Source of the DNA: CAZOHC01 sp964579845
GTDB lineage: Bacteria; Patescibacteriota; Microgenomatia; Levybacterales; UBA12049
DNA: 64,000 nucleotides
Assembly: GCA_964579845.1 (NCBI GenBank)
Contig: CAZOHC010000001.1
Span: forward strand, 1 to 64,000
Reading direction: 5' to 3'
Positions within the stretch are counted from its first letter, which is position 1, and the number at the start of each line of letters is the position of its first letter. Below, piece by piece: positions 51,850 to 60,139 of the stretch. Under the pieces are notes generated by a model. That model did no database searches and had not been told where the DNA came from. It worked only from the letters and a program-made list of their open reading frames with translations. The position numbers were made by a program, and so were the translations under genes.

Positions 51850-53295
51850 ATGAACCGTTATTTGCCTTTTTTACTGCTTGCTGCGTGCTTTTTACTCCTC
51901 AAACTCTCGAATCTCGGCATTCGTCTTTCTGATAAGAATATCTATTTCTACACCGGCCTGCAGCTTCTTAAAGGAAATATGCTGTATAAAGATGTTTTTT
52001 TTACTAACTTTCCGCTATTTCCGTATGTCTCAAGTCTGTATGTTCTGCTGAGTTTTAAGCAGTTGCCACTTTTCTTCTTTACAGCAGTTATCGAGGCATC
52101 ACTCGTCGGATTTCTGCTCTATTCCATCATTCTCAAGCAGACGAAACATATGCTCACCGCGACACTTTCTGCAATGGTGTACCTATTCTCCTTTATGATT
52201 CTCTCGACCACGGACCACCAGACAGGCGTCTTTCTCGCCTCAGTTTTTGCGGTCGCGAGCTATTATTTTTATACTGAAAAGAAGTATCTGCTCACTGGCA
52301 TATGTGTCGCACTGGCATTACTAACCAAGGCATATTTTCTGCCGGTCTTTCTGACATACATATTTGTTCTTTTGTTCAAACAGAATAGGGGAGAGGATTC
52401 AGAAAAAAATGTCCGTAATCCTGAACGTAGTGATGGATCACTAGGAAACAGATCCCTCGTCTCTACTCAGAATGACAGACTTGGGTTTTTTATCGGGTTT
52501 ACGGTAACATTGCTCCTCGTACTTCTTCCGTCGCTCTTCTTTGCACCATCTGATTTCTTCCATAATGTCTTTGAGTATTCATTAACTCGCTCACAGGGCA
52601 TAGGGAAAGGAAATCTTCTCTGGTTTTTTATTACCCATGATCTGCTGCTTTTTACCGCGTTCATCTACTCACTGATCTCGATTCGCAAACACCTGTTCTT
52701 AGGAATTTTCTCGATTTTTTCGTTGCTTTTTATCTTCCTATATCAGGATATCTACTATCTCTATCTGAACTTCATGCTCCCTTTCCTCGTACTCTCTTTT
52801 GCTAACCTCTACCGGGATCTGGAACAAAAAATCAGTATGCAGAAAATGATAATCCCGACTATTATCATAATATTTCTTCTGATCAATTTAGGGATCTATA
52901 TTTCAGGATATAGAAATCTCCAGAAGATTGAGAACATAGAACACCTCACCACGGCGATAGAAGAGAACAACCCACCCGCACTCTACGGAATAAATTCACT
53001 GACGCCAGCCCTCGCATATTTGACAGCCACACCGCTGCTTAACAGTACAGTCGATACGAATCCGAACATCTATCGGAAAGGATTTCTAAGCGCAGAGACT
53101 ATGACGAGGGATGCGATAGATCAAGGCGCACTCTTTGTAACACAGGGACTCTTCTATCCCGAGTTCGGGGTTGAACAACCGGTGACAGATGAGATCTTTG
53201 ACATGGAGCAAATGGGAAACTGCCGACTCATGCAAAGTATCCCGATTCAAAACGAAGGCCCACAGAATAGGATCAACCTGGTCCAGTGTAAATAG
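51850..53295 (+). CDS. GT39-like/ArnT-like membrane protein 3, with an inserted repeat element
   Basis: 481 residues with about ten membrane segments. The first extracytoplasmic loop has LGIRLSDKNIYFYTG, where related enzymes have an acidic motif, so it may be a divergent or non-catalytic relative. Residues about 178-213 form a polar loop (VRNPERSDGSLGNRS) unlike the rest. It coincides with an approximately 70-base inverted repeat at 52411-52480 and sits between two membrane helices. The insertion keeps the frame. Confidence 0.8.
   Translation: MNRYLPFLLLAACFLLLKLSNLGIRLSDKNIYFYTGLQLLKGNMLYKDVFFTNFPLFPYVSSLYVLLSFKQLPLFFFTAVIEASLVGFLLYSIILKQTKHMLTATLSAMVYLFSFMILSTTDHQTGVFLASVFAVASYYFYTEKKYLLTGICVALALLTKAYFLPVFLTYIFVLLFKQNRGEDSEKNVRNPERSDGSLGNRSLVSTQNDRLGFFIGFTVTLLLVLLPSLFFAPSDFFHNVFEYSLTRSQGIGKGNLLWFFITHDLLLFTAFIYSLISIRKHLFLGIFSIFSLLFIFLYQDIYYLYLNFMLPFLVLSFANLYRDLEQKISMQKMIIPTIIIIFLLINLGIYISGYRNLQKIENIEHLTTAIEENNPPALYGINSLTPALAYLTATPLLNSTVDTNPNIYRKGFLSAETMTRDAIDQGALFVTQGLFYPEFGVEQPVTDEIFDMEQMGNCRLMQSIPIQNEGPQNRINLVQCK
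52411..52480 (+). repeat. Approximately 70-base imperfect inverted repeat inside a coding region
   Basis: Left arm GTCCGTAATCCTGAACGTAG and onwards to GGATC, right arm GATCCCTCG through CTACTCAGAATGACAGAC; the arms are imperfectly complementary around an 11-base loop. The CCTGAAC...GGATC / GATCC...TCAGAATGAC pattern resembles the short palindromic elements found interspersed in many bacterial genomes. It is translated in frame. Confidence 0.7.
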
Positions 53296-53448
53296 CCACC
53301 CCGTATACTAAAAAGGAAGAGCTCCAAGCATCTCAAATATTTCTGAATTGAATCCAGCTTCTAGATTCTATGAAGCAATAGAAAAGCATTAATCATGTTT
53401 GAAGCTATTTAATTTTCATTTCTACTATCACAGTATATTAAAATCGTA

Positions 53449-53454
53449 TATAAT
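53449..53454 (+). promoter_or_regulatory. -10 of the 53.5-kb orphan gene, predicted leaderless
   Basis: Perfect TATAAT followed by 6 bases (CTCGAT) and the ATG at 53461. Confidence 0.6.
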
Positions 53455-53460
53455 CTCGAT

Positions 53461-54117
53461 ATGATCGATGTTGCTGAGTTTCAGGATAGATCAATCGAAA
53501 AGAGCCAAAGAGTCGCGTCGATTAATCGTTCATTTAAAGAAGGGCAAGATGCATTAGATATTTCAGAGTCTTTAAAAGCTATCGAAAAACCAATTCTAGT
53601 TGATTTTAATAATGTACTTTTCAATAATAGATCACCATATGTACCTAATCCAGAGGCGGGAACATTTCTTCACGAGCTACAATCTATTGGTGATGTGATT
53701 ATTGCAACTACATCAAGGGACTGGGATGGCGTGCAAGGATTATTACAAAGAGCAGGAATGTGGAGTGACAACATAGTCCTAATGACGGCTTCAAATTATG
53801 AGTCTACCAGACTCAATGAAGAGTTACTGAATGAATTTCTCCAAAAAAGAGATTTACCCGTTATAGGGAAGAGATTCTATGATATATCCCCGGGAGGTAA
53901 GCCTCTTTCGCCACTCTTCGATAAATCTTTTGATATACCATTATTGGATGACGACAGTGTTGCAGAACATCCTTTTCCGGGATTACTTGGGGTAAAGATT
54001 CGTCCTTTTTTCGCCACTGAGGAAGAAGGAGCATTCAGAGGAGATCAAGAACGAGGAAAATCACTCTCAGAAGCAGTCGAAATAGTTAGAAACCATTACT
54101 CGACGATTTCAAAGTAA
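53461..54117 (+). CDS. HAD-like protein with altered motif I
   Basis: 218 residues. ILVDFNNVLFNN is in the place of HAD motif I (DxDxx[TV]), but the second Asp is Asn. ATTSRDWDG fits motif II and LLDDDSV motif IV. The first 40 residues are polar helical. Codon use is AT-richer than its neighbours, which may mean recent acquisition. Function unknown; phosphatase activity would need the second Asp. Confidence 0.72.
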   Translation: MIDVAEFQDRSIEKSQRVASINRSFKEGQDALDISESLKAIEKPILVDFNNVLFNNRSPYVPNPEAGTFLHELQSIGDVIIATTSRDWDGVQGLLQRAGMWSDNIVLMTASNYESTRLNEELLNEFLQKRDLPVIGKRFYDISPGGKPLSPLFDKSFDIPLLDDDSVAEHPFPGLLGVKIRPFFATEEEGAFRGDQERGKSLSEAVEIVRNHYSTISK

Positions 54118-54188
54118 TAATTCTAGAGCGTGTGACCCAGAGGAAATTCGAAACAGAATAAATACCTTCTTAATTTGAATATCTGAGG

Positions 54189-54797
54189 TTATTTCGAGGC
54201 TTCTTCGAGGCGGCGGGCTACTTCTTCCCAATTAATGACATTAAACCATGCCTCAACGTACTCAGGGCGTTTGTTTTGGTATTTCAGATAGTATGCATGC
54301 TCCCAGACATCGATACCCAGAATCGGATGCTTGCCCTCCATGACAGGGGTATCCTGGTTCGGAGTGGTGACAATCTTCAGACCGTCTCCATCTGTAATAA
54401 CCCAAGCCCAACCACTGCCGAAGACGCCAAGTGCTGCTTTGGTAAATTCTTCCTTAAATTGATCGAATCCGCCGAACTGATTCCCGATTTTATCACCGAT
54501 CGTGCCTTTGGGTGTTGTATCCACACCGGGTGCCATCATCGTCCAGAACAGGGTATGATTCGCATGGCCACCACCGTTATTTCGTACTTTGGTTCTGACA
54601 TCTTCAGGGACTTTATCAAGGTTTTGAATGAGGTCGTTGATGTCCATGTTCAGTAATTCATCATGGCCTGATAAGGCATCGTTGACGTTTTTTACATACG
54701 TCGCATGGTGCTTACTGTGATGCAACCGCATGGTTGTCTCATCGACCCATGGTTCAAGTGCGCTGTAGTCATAACTGAGATCGGGGAGTGTGAACAT
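54189..54797 (-). CDS. sodA: Superoxide dismutase (Fe/Mn)
   Basis: 202 residues from ATG 54797 (MFTLPDLSYDYSALEPWVDE), where the family starts; an ATG at 54836 is in the promoter. Metal ligands: His in HHSKHHATYV, His in NHTLFW, Asp and His in GIDVWEHAYY. AGGAG 5 bases before the ATG. Detoxifies superoxide; together with the MTH1-like NUDIX gene it suggests exposure to oxygen. Confidence 0.95.
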   Translation of the reverse strand: MFTLPDLSYDYSALEPWVDETTMRLHHSKHHATYVKNVNDALSGHDELLNMDINDLIQNLDKVPEDVRTKVRNNGGGHANHTLFWTMMAPGVDTTPKGTIGDKIGNQFGGFDQFKEEFTKAALGVFGSGWAWVITDGDGLKIVTTPNQDTPVMEGKHPILGIDVWEHAYYLKYQNKRPEYVEAWFNVINWEEVARRLEEASK

Positions 54798-54807
54798 CGT
54801 GTCTCCT

Positions 54808-54836
54808 AGACTACACCTGTTCTGGAATTTAGTCAA
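54808..54836 (-). promoter_or_regulatory. Promoter of sodA
   Basis: TTGACT, 17 bases, TAGTCT on the minus strand; the leader is very short and carries AGGAG. Confidence 0.65.
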
Positions 54837-54861
54837 GCAAGAACTTTCTTACAATGCAGTA

Positions 54862-54900
54862 TGTCATTCTGGAACGGAGTAATAATGAAGCGAGAATGGA
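54862..54900. repeat. Possible relic of an interspersed repeat
   Basis: TGTCATTCTGGAACGGAG followed by AATGAAGCGAGAATGGA between the rnh and sodA genes resembles one half of the inverted repeat at 52411-52480 (compare its right arm, read in reverse: TGTCATTCTGAGTAGAG). Confidence 0.4.
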
Positions 54901-54904
54901 GCAT

Positions 54905-55507
54905 TTATTCAGGAATACCGGCCAGCGTGTTCGCGAGTTTGTCTGCTCGGTTGTTATTCACGTCATCTGCGTGTCCTGCAACTTTTTCATACTGAACCTC
55001 AAGATCATGGTCGGTAATCAGATTGTGAATTTTTTCAAAGATTTCGCGGTTCGCGATTACTTTATGAACAGGCTTTGACAAACTGTGAATACTGATTTGG
55101 CTGTCTGTATAAATTTTTATCCGTTTATGCTTGTTCTGAGTAGCCCAGCGCAAGGCATTGTAGATCGCATATGCCTCAGCAGTATTATTGGTCTGTTTTC
55201 CCTCAACAATGCCGCTTGCTTCATGCGCACCTGAGACAAACGCCCAGGCTGCAACCGCATGATCAGTCCCGTTGCCGCGACAGGCGCCGTCAGTCCAGAT
55301 ATGGACATCAACATCATCTGTTGAAGACTTCATATCTGTGAAGAGATTCTTATGATTATTTATAACTTTAAATTTGTCATTATGGTACATTTTTCGGCAT
55401 TTCGGGCAGAAATAATACGCGGTATAGTAATACGCTTTTTGCAATTGTTCAGGAGTTCTTTTGGTTGCTTTCCTGAGGAGGGGAGTGCCGCATGTTTTAC
55501 AAGTCAT
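54905..55507 (-). CDS. Type I RNase H with N-terminal zinc ribbon
   Basis: 200 residues. Cys3/Cys6 (CKTC) and Cys34/Cys37 (CPKC) form a zinc-ribbon at the N-terminus. The RNase H fold follows with Asp73 (WTDGACRGNG), Glu111 (NTAEAYA), Asp135 (YTDSQ) and Asp189 (NNRADKLA), so the catalytic tetrad is complete. The N-terminus is not the usual caulimovirus-type hybrid-binding domain. An upstream ATG (55534) lies in the word-repeat spacer; the start at 55507 fits the ribbon. Confidence 0.88.
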   Translation of the reverse strand: MTCKTCGTPLLRKATKRTPEQLQKAYYYTAYYFCPKCRKMYHNDKFKVINNHKNLFTDMKSSTDDVDVHIWTDGACRGNGTDHAVAAWAFVSGAHEASGIVEGKQTNNTAEAYAIYNALRWATQNKHKRIKIYTDSQISIHSLSKPVHKVIANREIFEKIHNLITDHDLEVQYEKVAGHADDVNNNRADKLANTLAGIPE

Positions 55508-55673
55508 AAGCTGAATTTCTGAATACTCAGACAACTCAGTGTCTCAAAAGTTATTGATATATCGGAAAAATTCAGAAGTATCAGTATCAAATAGTCTGAA
55601 ACTCTGACTTTCTGAAACACCGACTGCCGACATGCAGATCTGAATATCCTGAGTTTTCTGAAGTACAAAAGTA
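55508..55673. repeat. Intergenic word repeats (TCTGAA/CTGA type)
   Basis: Between clpB and the rnh gene: CTGAATTTCTGAATACTCAG, TCTGAAACTCTGACTTTCTG, CTGAATATCCTGAG and TTTTCTGAAG, variants of one word. No terminator was recognised although clpB ends here. Confidence 0.5.
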
Positions 55674-57821
55674 TTATACTACAAGTTTCTCGTTCTCGAC
55701 TGTCGGGCTGACTGTGTCGCCTGGCTTTATCGTCCCTTCAATAATCCGCATCGCTATTTCATCAACAAGCTGTTCCTCGATAGCACGGCGGAGCGGTCTT
55801 GCCCCGAAGACCGGGTCAAACCCTACTTCAGCAAAGTAGATTGCAACGTCATCGCTTATTTTCAGATCAATATCACTCTCACGGAGTCTTTCACGGACTT
55901 GTTCTAACTGTAGTTTCGCGATCTCGACGAGCTCTTTCGGCGTTAAGGCGTTAAAAATAACGACTGAATCAAGCCTATTGAGAAACTCCGGCTTGAATGC
56001 TGTATGTAACACTTCCCAGACTTTTTTATCCATTTCTTTTTTATCCTTCTCTGCGTATTCTCTGATAATGTCACCGCCGAGATTACTCGTCATGATAATA
56101 ATCGTATTCTTAAAATCAACGACGGTACCTTTGCTGTCAGTCAGCCGTCCGTCATCCAGTATCTGGAGCAGGATATTAAATACTGACGGATGTGCTTTCT
56201 CAATCTCATCAAAGAGAACGACTGAATAGGGTTTGCGCCTGACTGCCTCAGTCAGCTGTCCGCCTTCCTCATACCCGACATAGCCGGGAGGCGCACCTAT
56301 GAGTCGTGCGACTGCATGCTGTTCCATATATTCACTCATGTCGATACGGGTAAGTGCATGTTCATCACTAAAAAGGAGGGAAGCGAGAGCTTTGGCTGTT
56401 TCTGTTTTCCCGACACCGGTCGGTCCCAGAAAAAGAAATGAACCGATCGGGCGATTTTTCGCACTCAGCCCGGACCGTGAACGACGGATAGCGCGGGAGA
56501 TAACTTCAGTCGCTTTTTCCTGTCCTACCACACGATTTTTTAGCTCATCCTCCAAGTTCAGGAGTCTCTCAGCTTCGGTTGAGAGAATCCTGGTTGCAGG
56601 AATTCCGGTCCACCGGGAGACAACCTTCGCGACGTCATCATCATCGACTTCTTCCCGTAACACACGATTTTCAGACGGAATCTGTGCCCATTCTTCCTGA
56701 TAGGTATGCAGTGTTTTCTCAAGCTCCGGAATTTTTCCGTATTTTATCTCTGCTGCTTTCTGCAGATCAACATCACGCTCAGCTTTTTCCAGCTCAATCC
56801 GCAGTGCATCTATTTTTGCCCTGACATCCTGGATATGCTTAATAATTTCTTTCTGTTCATTCCAACGATTCTCAATCCCTGATGCATGTTCTTTCAGCTT
56901 CTCAAGCTCTTTTTCTACCTGAGTTCGACGGTTTTTAGCGAGATCAGTTTTCTCTTTTTTCAAAGCAGCAAGTTCGATTTCGTGCTGTGTTATTTTCCGT
57001 TTTAGCTGGTCAAGCTCAGCCGGCATACTTTCTGTCTCGATTTTGATTGCTGCTGCTGCCTCATCGATTAAATCAATCGCCTTATCTGGTAGAAAGCGAT
57101 GGGGGATATACTGCGCGGATAATTTCGCAGCTGCGATTAAGGCGTTATCCGTGATCCTAATACCATGGTGCACTTCGTATCGTTCTTTAATACCCCGAAG
57201 AATTGAGATCGTGTCTTCGACCGTCGGCTCATCAACCATCACCGGCTGAAAGCGGCGGGCGAGGGCAGGGTCTTTTTCGATATACTTGCGGTACTCACCA
57301 AGGGTCGTTGCACCGATAACTCTCAGTGTCCCGCGGGCGAGAGAAGGCTTTAAGATATTCGCCGCATCAGTTGATCCTTCAGCGCCGCCGCCTCCGACCA
57401 GTGTATGCAGTTCATCGATAAACATGATGTATTTGCCGGCAGCATCTTCAACAGCCTTGATAACACCTTTGAGCCGTTCTTCAAACTCACCTCTGAATTT
57501 CGCGCCCGCCAGAAGCTGGGCAAAGTCCAGAACAATCACCTGTTTATCTCGAAGGGGAGTGGGGACTTCATTTGCGACGATTTTCTGAGCAAGCCCTTCA
57601 ACGATAGCTGTTTTTCCGACGCCCGGATCACCGATTAAAATCGGATTATTTTTTGTCCGACGGGAGAGTATCTCCATAACACGACGGATCTCAACCTCAC
57701 GTCCGATCACGGGGTCAATTTTGCCTTGCGTTGCAGTCTCAGTCAGATTAATCGTGAACTTTTTTAACGCTTCTTCAGGGGAGACGGGCTTTAAAAAATC
57801 AGGCATCTGATTATTATCCAT
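55674..57821 (-). CDS. clpB: ClpB-type disaggregase lacking the N-terminal domain
   Basis: 715 residues. AAA-1 with GDPGVGKT (64-71), [21 protein letters not shown] and [23 protein letters not shown]; coiled-coil middle domain at about 270-385 ([20 protein letters not shown] ...), then AAA-2 with [12 protein letters not shown] and [21 protein letters not shown]. The long middle domain means ClpB, not ClpC. The usual 140-150-residue N-domain is missing. The start is fixed by a consensus promoter ending 7 bases before it, so the shortening is real. Confidence 0.94.
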   Translation of the reverse strand: MDNNQMPDFLKPVSPEEALKKFTINLTETATQGKIDPVIGREVEIRRVMEILSRRTKNNPILIGDPGVGKTAIVEGLAQKIVANEVPTPLRDKQVIVLDFAQLLAGAKFRGEFEERLKGVIKAVEDAAGKYIMFIDELHTLVGGGGAEGSTDAANILKPSLARGTLRVIGATTLGEYRKYIEKDPALARRFQPVMVDEPTVEDTISILRGIKERYEVHHGIRITDNALIAAAKLSAQYIPHRFLPDKAIDLIDEAAAAIKIETESMPAELDQLKRKITQHEIELAALKKEKTDLAKNRRTQVEKELEKLKEHASGIENRWNEQKEIIKHIQDVRAKIDALRIELEKAERDVDLQKAAEIKYGKIPELEKTLHTYQEEWAQIPSENRVLREEVDDDDVAKVVSRWTGIPATRILSTEAERLLNLEDELKNRVVGQEKATEVISRAIRRSRSGLSAKNRPIGSFLFLGPTGVGKTETAKALASLLFSDEHALTRIDMSEYMEQHAVARLIGAPPGYVGYEEGGQLTEAVRRKPYSVVLFDEIEKAHPSVFNILLQILDDGRLTDSKGTVVDFKNTIIIMTSNLGGDIIREYAEKDKKEMDKKVWEVLHTAFKPEFLNRLDSVVIFNALTPKELVEIAKLQLEQVRERLRESDIDLKISDDVAIYFAEVGFDPVFGARPLRRAIEEQLVDEIAMRIIEGTIKPGDTVSPTVENEKLVV

Positions 57822-57828
57822 ATCATTA

Positions 57829-57857
57829 AGTATATATCGAATTAGCAGTCATGTCAA
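57829..57857 (-). promoter_or_regulatory. Consensus promoter of clpB, predicted leaderless
   Basis: TTGACA, 17 bases, TATACT, then 7 bases to the ATG on the minus strand. This is the best promoter in the window. No CIRCE-type repeat is seen. Confidence 0.8.
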
Positions 57858-57992
57858 TACTCTGCTAACATCTCTTGCCGGAAGCGTACTCGGGGACGGG
57901 GCATCAAGAAGTTTCAAAAAAGCAGTATGCATATGCCGTCAACGTAGAACGTCTCAATATAGTGATCCCTGTTGGAGATTCGTTCTCAAAAG

Positions 57993-58078
57993 TTATCCAC
58001 AACGCCTTTCGTGTTTTTTTCTGTGAAAAGTTCTTCGTGAAAAGACTATATCATACTATATCTATATCAAACTATATC
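57993..58078 (+). other. DnaA-box match followed by short direct repeats
   Basis: TTATCCACA (57993-58001, perfect consensus), then GTGAAAAG twice (58023-58030, 58037-58044; 14-base period), then ACTATATC three times (58045, 58055, 58071) in an AT-rich stretch. The layout recalls a small origin or DnaA-regulated region, but only one box is clear and no dnaA or dnaN is near. Confidence 0.35.
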
Positions 58079-58131
58079 ACCCTATAGGATATATACCACT
58101 CCTCTCTTCCCTGTCTTCCTCCATCCGTACG

Positions 58132-58171
58132 AAAAATCCCGCTTGCTGCTTATCTGCATTGCGGGATTTTT
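58132..58171. terminator. Bidirectional Rho-independent terminator
   Basis: AAAAATCCCGC and GCGGGATTTTT around an 18-base loop: GC-rich stem flanked by A- and T-tracts, functional in both directions. On the minus strand it would end the transcript coming from the CAP-domain gene and the small ORF. Confidence 0.8.
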
Positions 58172-58177
58172 CTGTCT

Positions 58178-58244
58178 GTAATGATTATTCATCTCGTAAG
58201 TTCTATCGCGAAACGATTCCGCTTCAGAAAGAAATAATCATTAC
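58178..58244. repeat. Inverted repeat with 12-base perfect arms
   Basis: GTAATGATTATT (58178-58189) and AATAATCATTAC (58233-58244), 43-base loop. It lies between the small ORF and the terminator on the minus strand. Confidence 0.6.
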
Positions 58245-58250
58245 CTGATA

Positions 58251-58325
58251 TTATTTTACCGGTGACGAAATCACCACAAAAAATGATGCTACTACTGTCT
58301 CAAAATATTGTCTTATTTTCCTCAT
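58251..58325 (-). CDS. Candidate 24-residue small protein
   Basis: Starts MRKIRQYFETVVASFF and ends VISSPVK; basic N-terminus followed by a hydrophobic stretch, so it may be membrane-associated. The ribosome binding site AAAGGAGG, 5 bases before the ATG, is stronger than that of almost any gene here, which is the main support. It is downstream of the CAP-domain gene on the same strand and followed by the terminator. The hairpin GGTGACGAAATCACC lies within its last codons. Confidence 0.4.
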   Translation of the reverse strand: MRKIRQYFETVVASFFVVISSPVK

Positions 58326-58448
58326 CTACTCCTCCTTTCTGTAAGAATCGTGATTAATTAAGCTCAATATAAGCTCAATAATAGAGAAACGACATAAGAA
58401 ATAATTGAAAATTTTGTAAGAAATGACTAAGAAGAAGATGTTTGAAGA

Positions 58449-59207
58449 TTACAGTGGTTTACCGGCAAAGATGAGGTTTGTTGCCATGCCTGAAACCCCG
58501 ATTCCCACATGCGTCCAGTCGCTATGCAACTGATTCATATCATGAGGACGGTCACCTGCGTAGACATCCTCGATTAACTTTGTTCCTGACACTTTATAGC
58601 CGTAACTTGAGTTCTCTCCGATTTTCATAAAACCTAACTTCGTAAATCCATCCTGACTATTGATAAAATCCAAAAAACCTTCATGGCTATCTGTTTTCTC
58701 TTTATCTGCAAAGAGTTGTGCACGGGAGGATGCGTATTCAGAGAGCTTTTCACTCAATTGGAGAGATGTTTTTCCGTTCTTCTGCCGGTACGAATTCAGA
58801 GCCTGAAAAATCTCATCCGCTGTTCCTGCACGATCATCTTCCGGTACGTCAATCGTCCAGGTATATTCCCCTATCTGGCGAGATCGACTGTATTTGTCAT
58901 GATCCTGTGCTTCAGAGGATTGCTGACCTGTCGGTGTCGGTGCGGATGACGGAGTGATTGTTGCTGAGATACGTTCTTCTTCCGGGTAGAAAATAGGATA
59001 TTCCCATTCCTCCACTTCGCGGTCCTCAACTGTTGCTCCCAACACGTCTGGCTCCACTGAGATATATGCTTCACCTATCTGAGGAGGTGTCAGATAACTA
59101 TAAAAAACACTAAGAAATACAGCCCAGAGTATAAAGAGGAACCGAAGTCGATAGAACGAATAAGGCTTTTTTGTTCGTCTTACGGATGTTGTAGCAGAAG
59201 TATTCAT
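58449..59207 (-). CDS. CAP/SCP-domain protein, membrane anchored
   Basis: 252 residues. N-terminal basic segment and membrane helix (FLFILWAVFLSVFYSYL), a polar linker with Ser/Thr/Pro, and a CAP domain at about 130-250: LNSYRQKNGKTSLQLSEKLSEYASSRA, EKTDSHEGFLDF and LHSDWTHVGIGVSG. CAP proteins are secreted; their activity in bacteria is mostly unknown. It would face the outside of the cell. Confidence 0.85.
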   Translation of the reverse strand: MNTSATTSVRRTKKPYSFYRLRFLFILWAVFLSVFYSYLTPPQIGEAYISVEPDVLGATVEDREVEEWEYPIFYPEEERISATITPSSAPTPTGQQSSEAQDHDKYSRSRQIGEYTWTIDVPEDDRAGTADEIFQALNSYRQKNGKTSLQLSEKLSEYASSRAQLFADKEKTDSHEGFLDFINSQDGFTKLGFMKIGENSSYGYKVSGTKLIEDVYAGDRPHDMNQLHSDWTHVGIGVSGMATNLIFAGKPL

Positions 59208-59297
59208 GGACAGTACGTATGTCTTATAAAAGTATCACAGCATTCAGGTCCCTGCAAGTTCATCTTTTCAGTACTTTCCTGTACAATACGACTCAGA

Positions 59298-60068
59298 ATG
59301 ATCTCTGTGTATAAACCCCTTGGACTCACACCGCTTGAAACTATTCAACGGATTAAAGAGCAGGTGCCCTCGCTTCAGAAACAGAAAGTAAGCTACGCAG
59401 GCAGACTCGATCCGATGGCTGAAGGGTTGCTCCTGCTATTAGTCGGTGATGAAAATAAAAAAAGAAAAGACTACGAAAATCTACCGAAAATCTATGAGTT
59501 TGAAGTGCTTTTCGGAATCGAGACAGATACCTATGATCTGCTAGGACGCATTACGCAAACAAGCAATCAGCAACTTGTACTCAGTCGTCATGAGATTAAC
59601 TCCTTCCTGCCAAATTTCCTCGGGACATATAAGCAACCATACCCCCCTTATTCGTCAAAGCCAGTTCAGGGAAAACCTCTCTATCGGTGGGCTCGTGAAG
59701 GTAAACTTGGAGAAATACAAATTCCCGAACGGGAAATTACGATCACTTCCCTCTCACTGCTCAGTGAGGCCTCCCTTTCCCCTGCTACGCTCGCAGATGC
59801 TGTTAAGCAACGTATTACAAACGTAACAGGTGACTTTCGACAAGAAAAAATACTCGCTACCTGGGATGACTATCTCACTAATACTTCCCTTCTTTCCTTC
59901 CCGCTCTTTACTTTTTCAATTGCCTGTTCAAGCGGTACATATGTCCGCTCCCTAGCATATAGACTCGGGAGAGTAACAGTGACCGGCGCCCTCGCCTTCT
60001 CGATCAAACGAACAGGTGTGGGTACGTTTACTCTTGACGATGCGCTGTACCTTGAACCTCAGGAGTAA
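59298..60068 (+). CDS. truB: tRNA pseudouridine-55 synthase
   Basis: 256 residues. The catalytic motif is present as YAGRLDPMAEGLL (Asp; usual form GTLDPxATG), with the start SVYKPLGLTPLETIQRIKE, GIETDTYDLLGRIT and YVRSLAYRLG. No C-terminal PUA domain. Makes pseudouridine 55 in the T-loop of tRNA. A TACAAT lies 10 bases before the ATG. Confidence 0.9.
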   Translation: MISVYKPLGLTPLETIQRIKEQVPSLQKQKVSYAGRLDPMAEGLLLLLVGDENKKRKDYENLPKIYEFEVLFGIETDTYDLLGRITQTSNQQLVLSRHEINSFLPNFLGTYKQPYPPYSSKPVQGKPLYRWAREGKLGEIQIPEREITITSLSLLSEASLSPATLADAVKQRITNVTGDFRQEKILATWDDYLTNTSLLSFPLFTFSIACSSGTYVRSLAYRLGRVTVTGALAFSIKRTGVGTFTLDDALYLEPQE

Positions 60069-60080
60069 AATTGTTATACT
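60052..60080 (+). promoter_or_regulatory. Promoter of the two-gene orphan operon
   Basis: TTGAAC, 17 bases, TGT-TATACT (extended -10), starting inside the end of truB. The leader of about 50 bases carries a small dyad CTCTCA-G-TGAGAG and a good ribosome binding site. Confidence 0.65.
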
Positions 60081-60139
60081 TCGCCCACTCTCAGTGAGAG
60101 AGGAACATTTCAGTGTACGGAATAAAAAAGGAGAACGAA

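Larger units (their letters stand above)
57822..58448. other. Long gene-poor gap between clpB and the CAP-domain gene
   Basis: 627 bases. It contains the clpB promoter, a DnaA-box match with direct repeats (57993-58078), a bidirectional terminator (58132-58171), a long inverted repeat (58178-58244), a 15-base hairpin GGTGA-CGAAA-TCACC (58261-58275), a 24-codon ORF with strong ribosome binding site, and a tandem TATTGAGCTTA pair (about 58357-58380, minus strand). No conserved protein was seen. Confidence 0.6.

Noticed and set aside
57875..58087. A 70-codon open frame in the clpB upstream gap
   Set aside because: It would start at TTG without a ribosome binding site, crosses the DnaA box and AT-rich repeats, and shows no protein-like conservation pattern.
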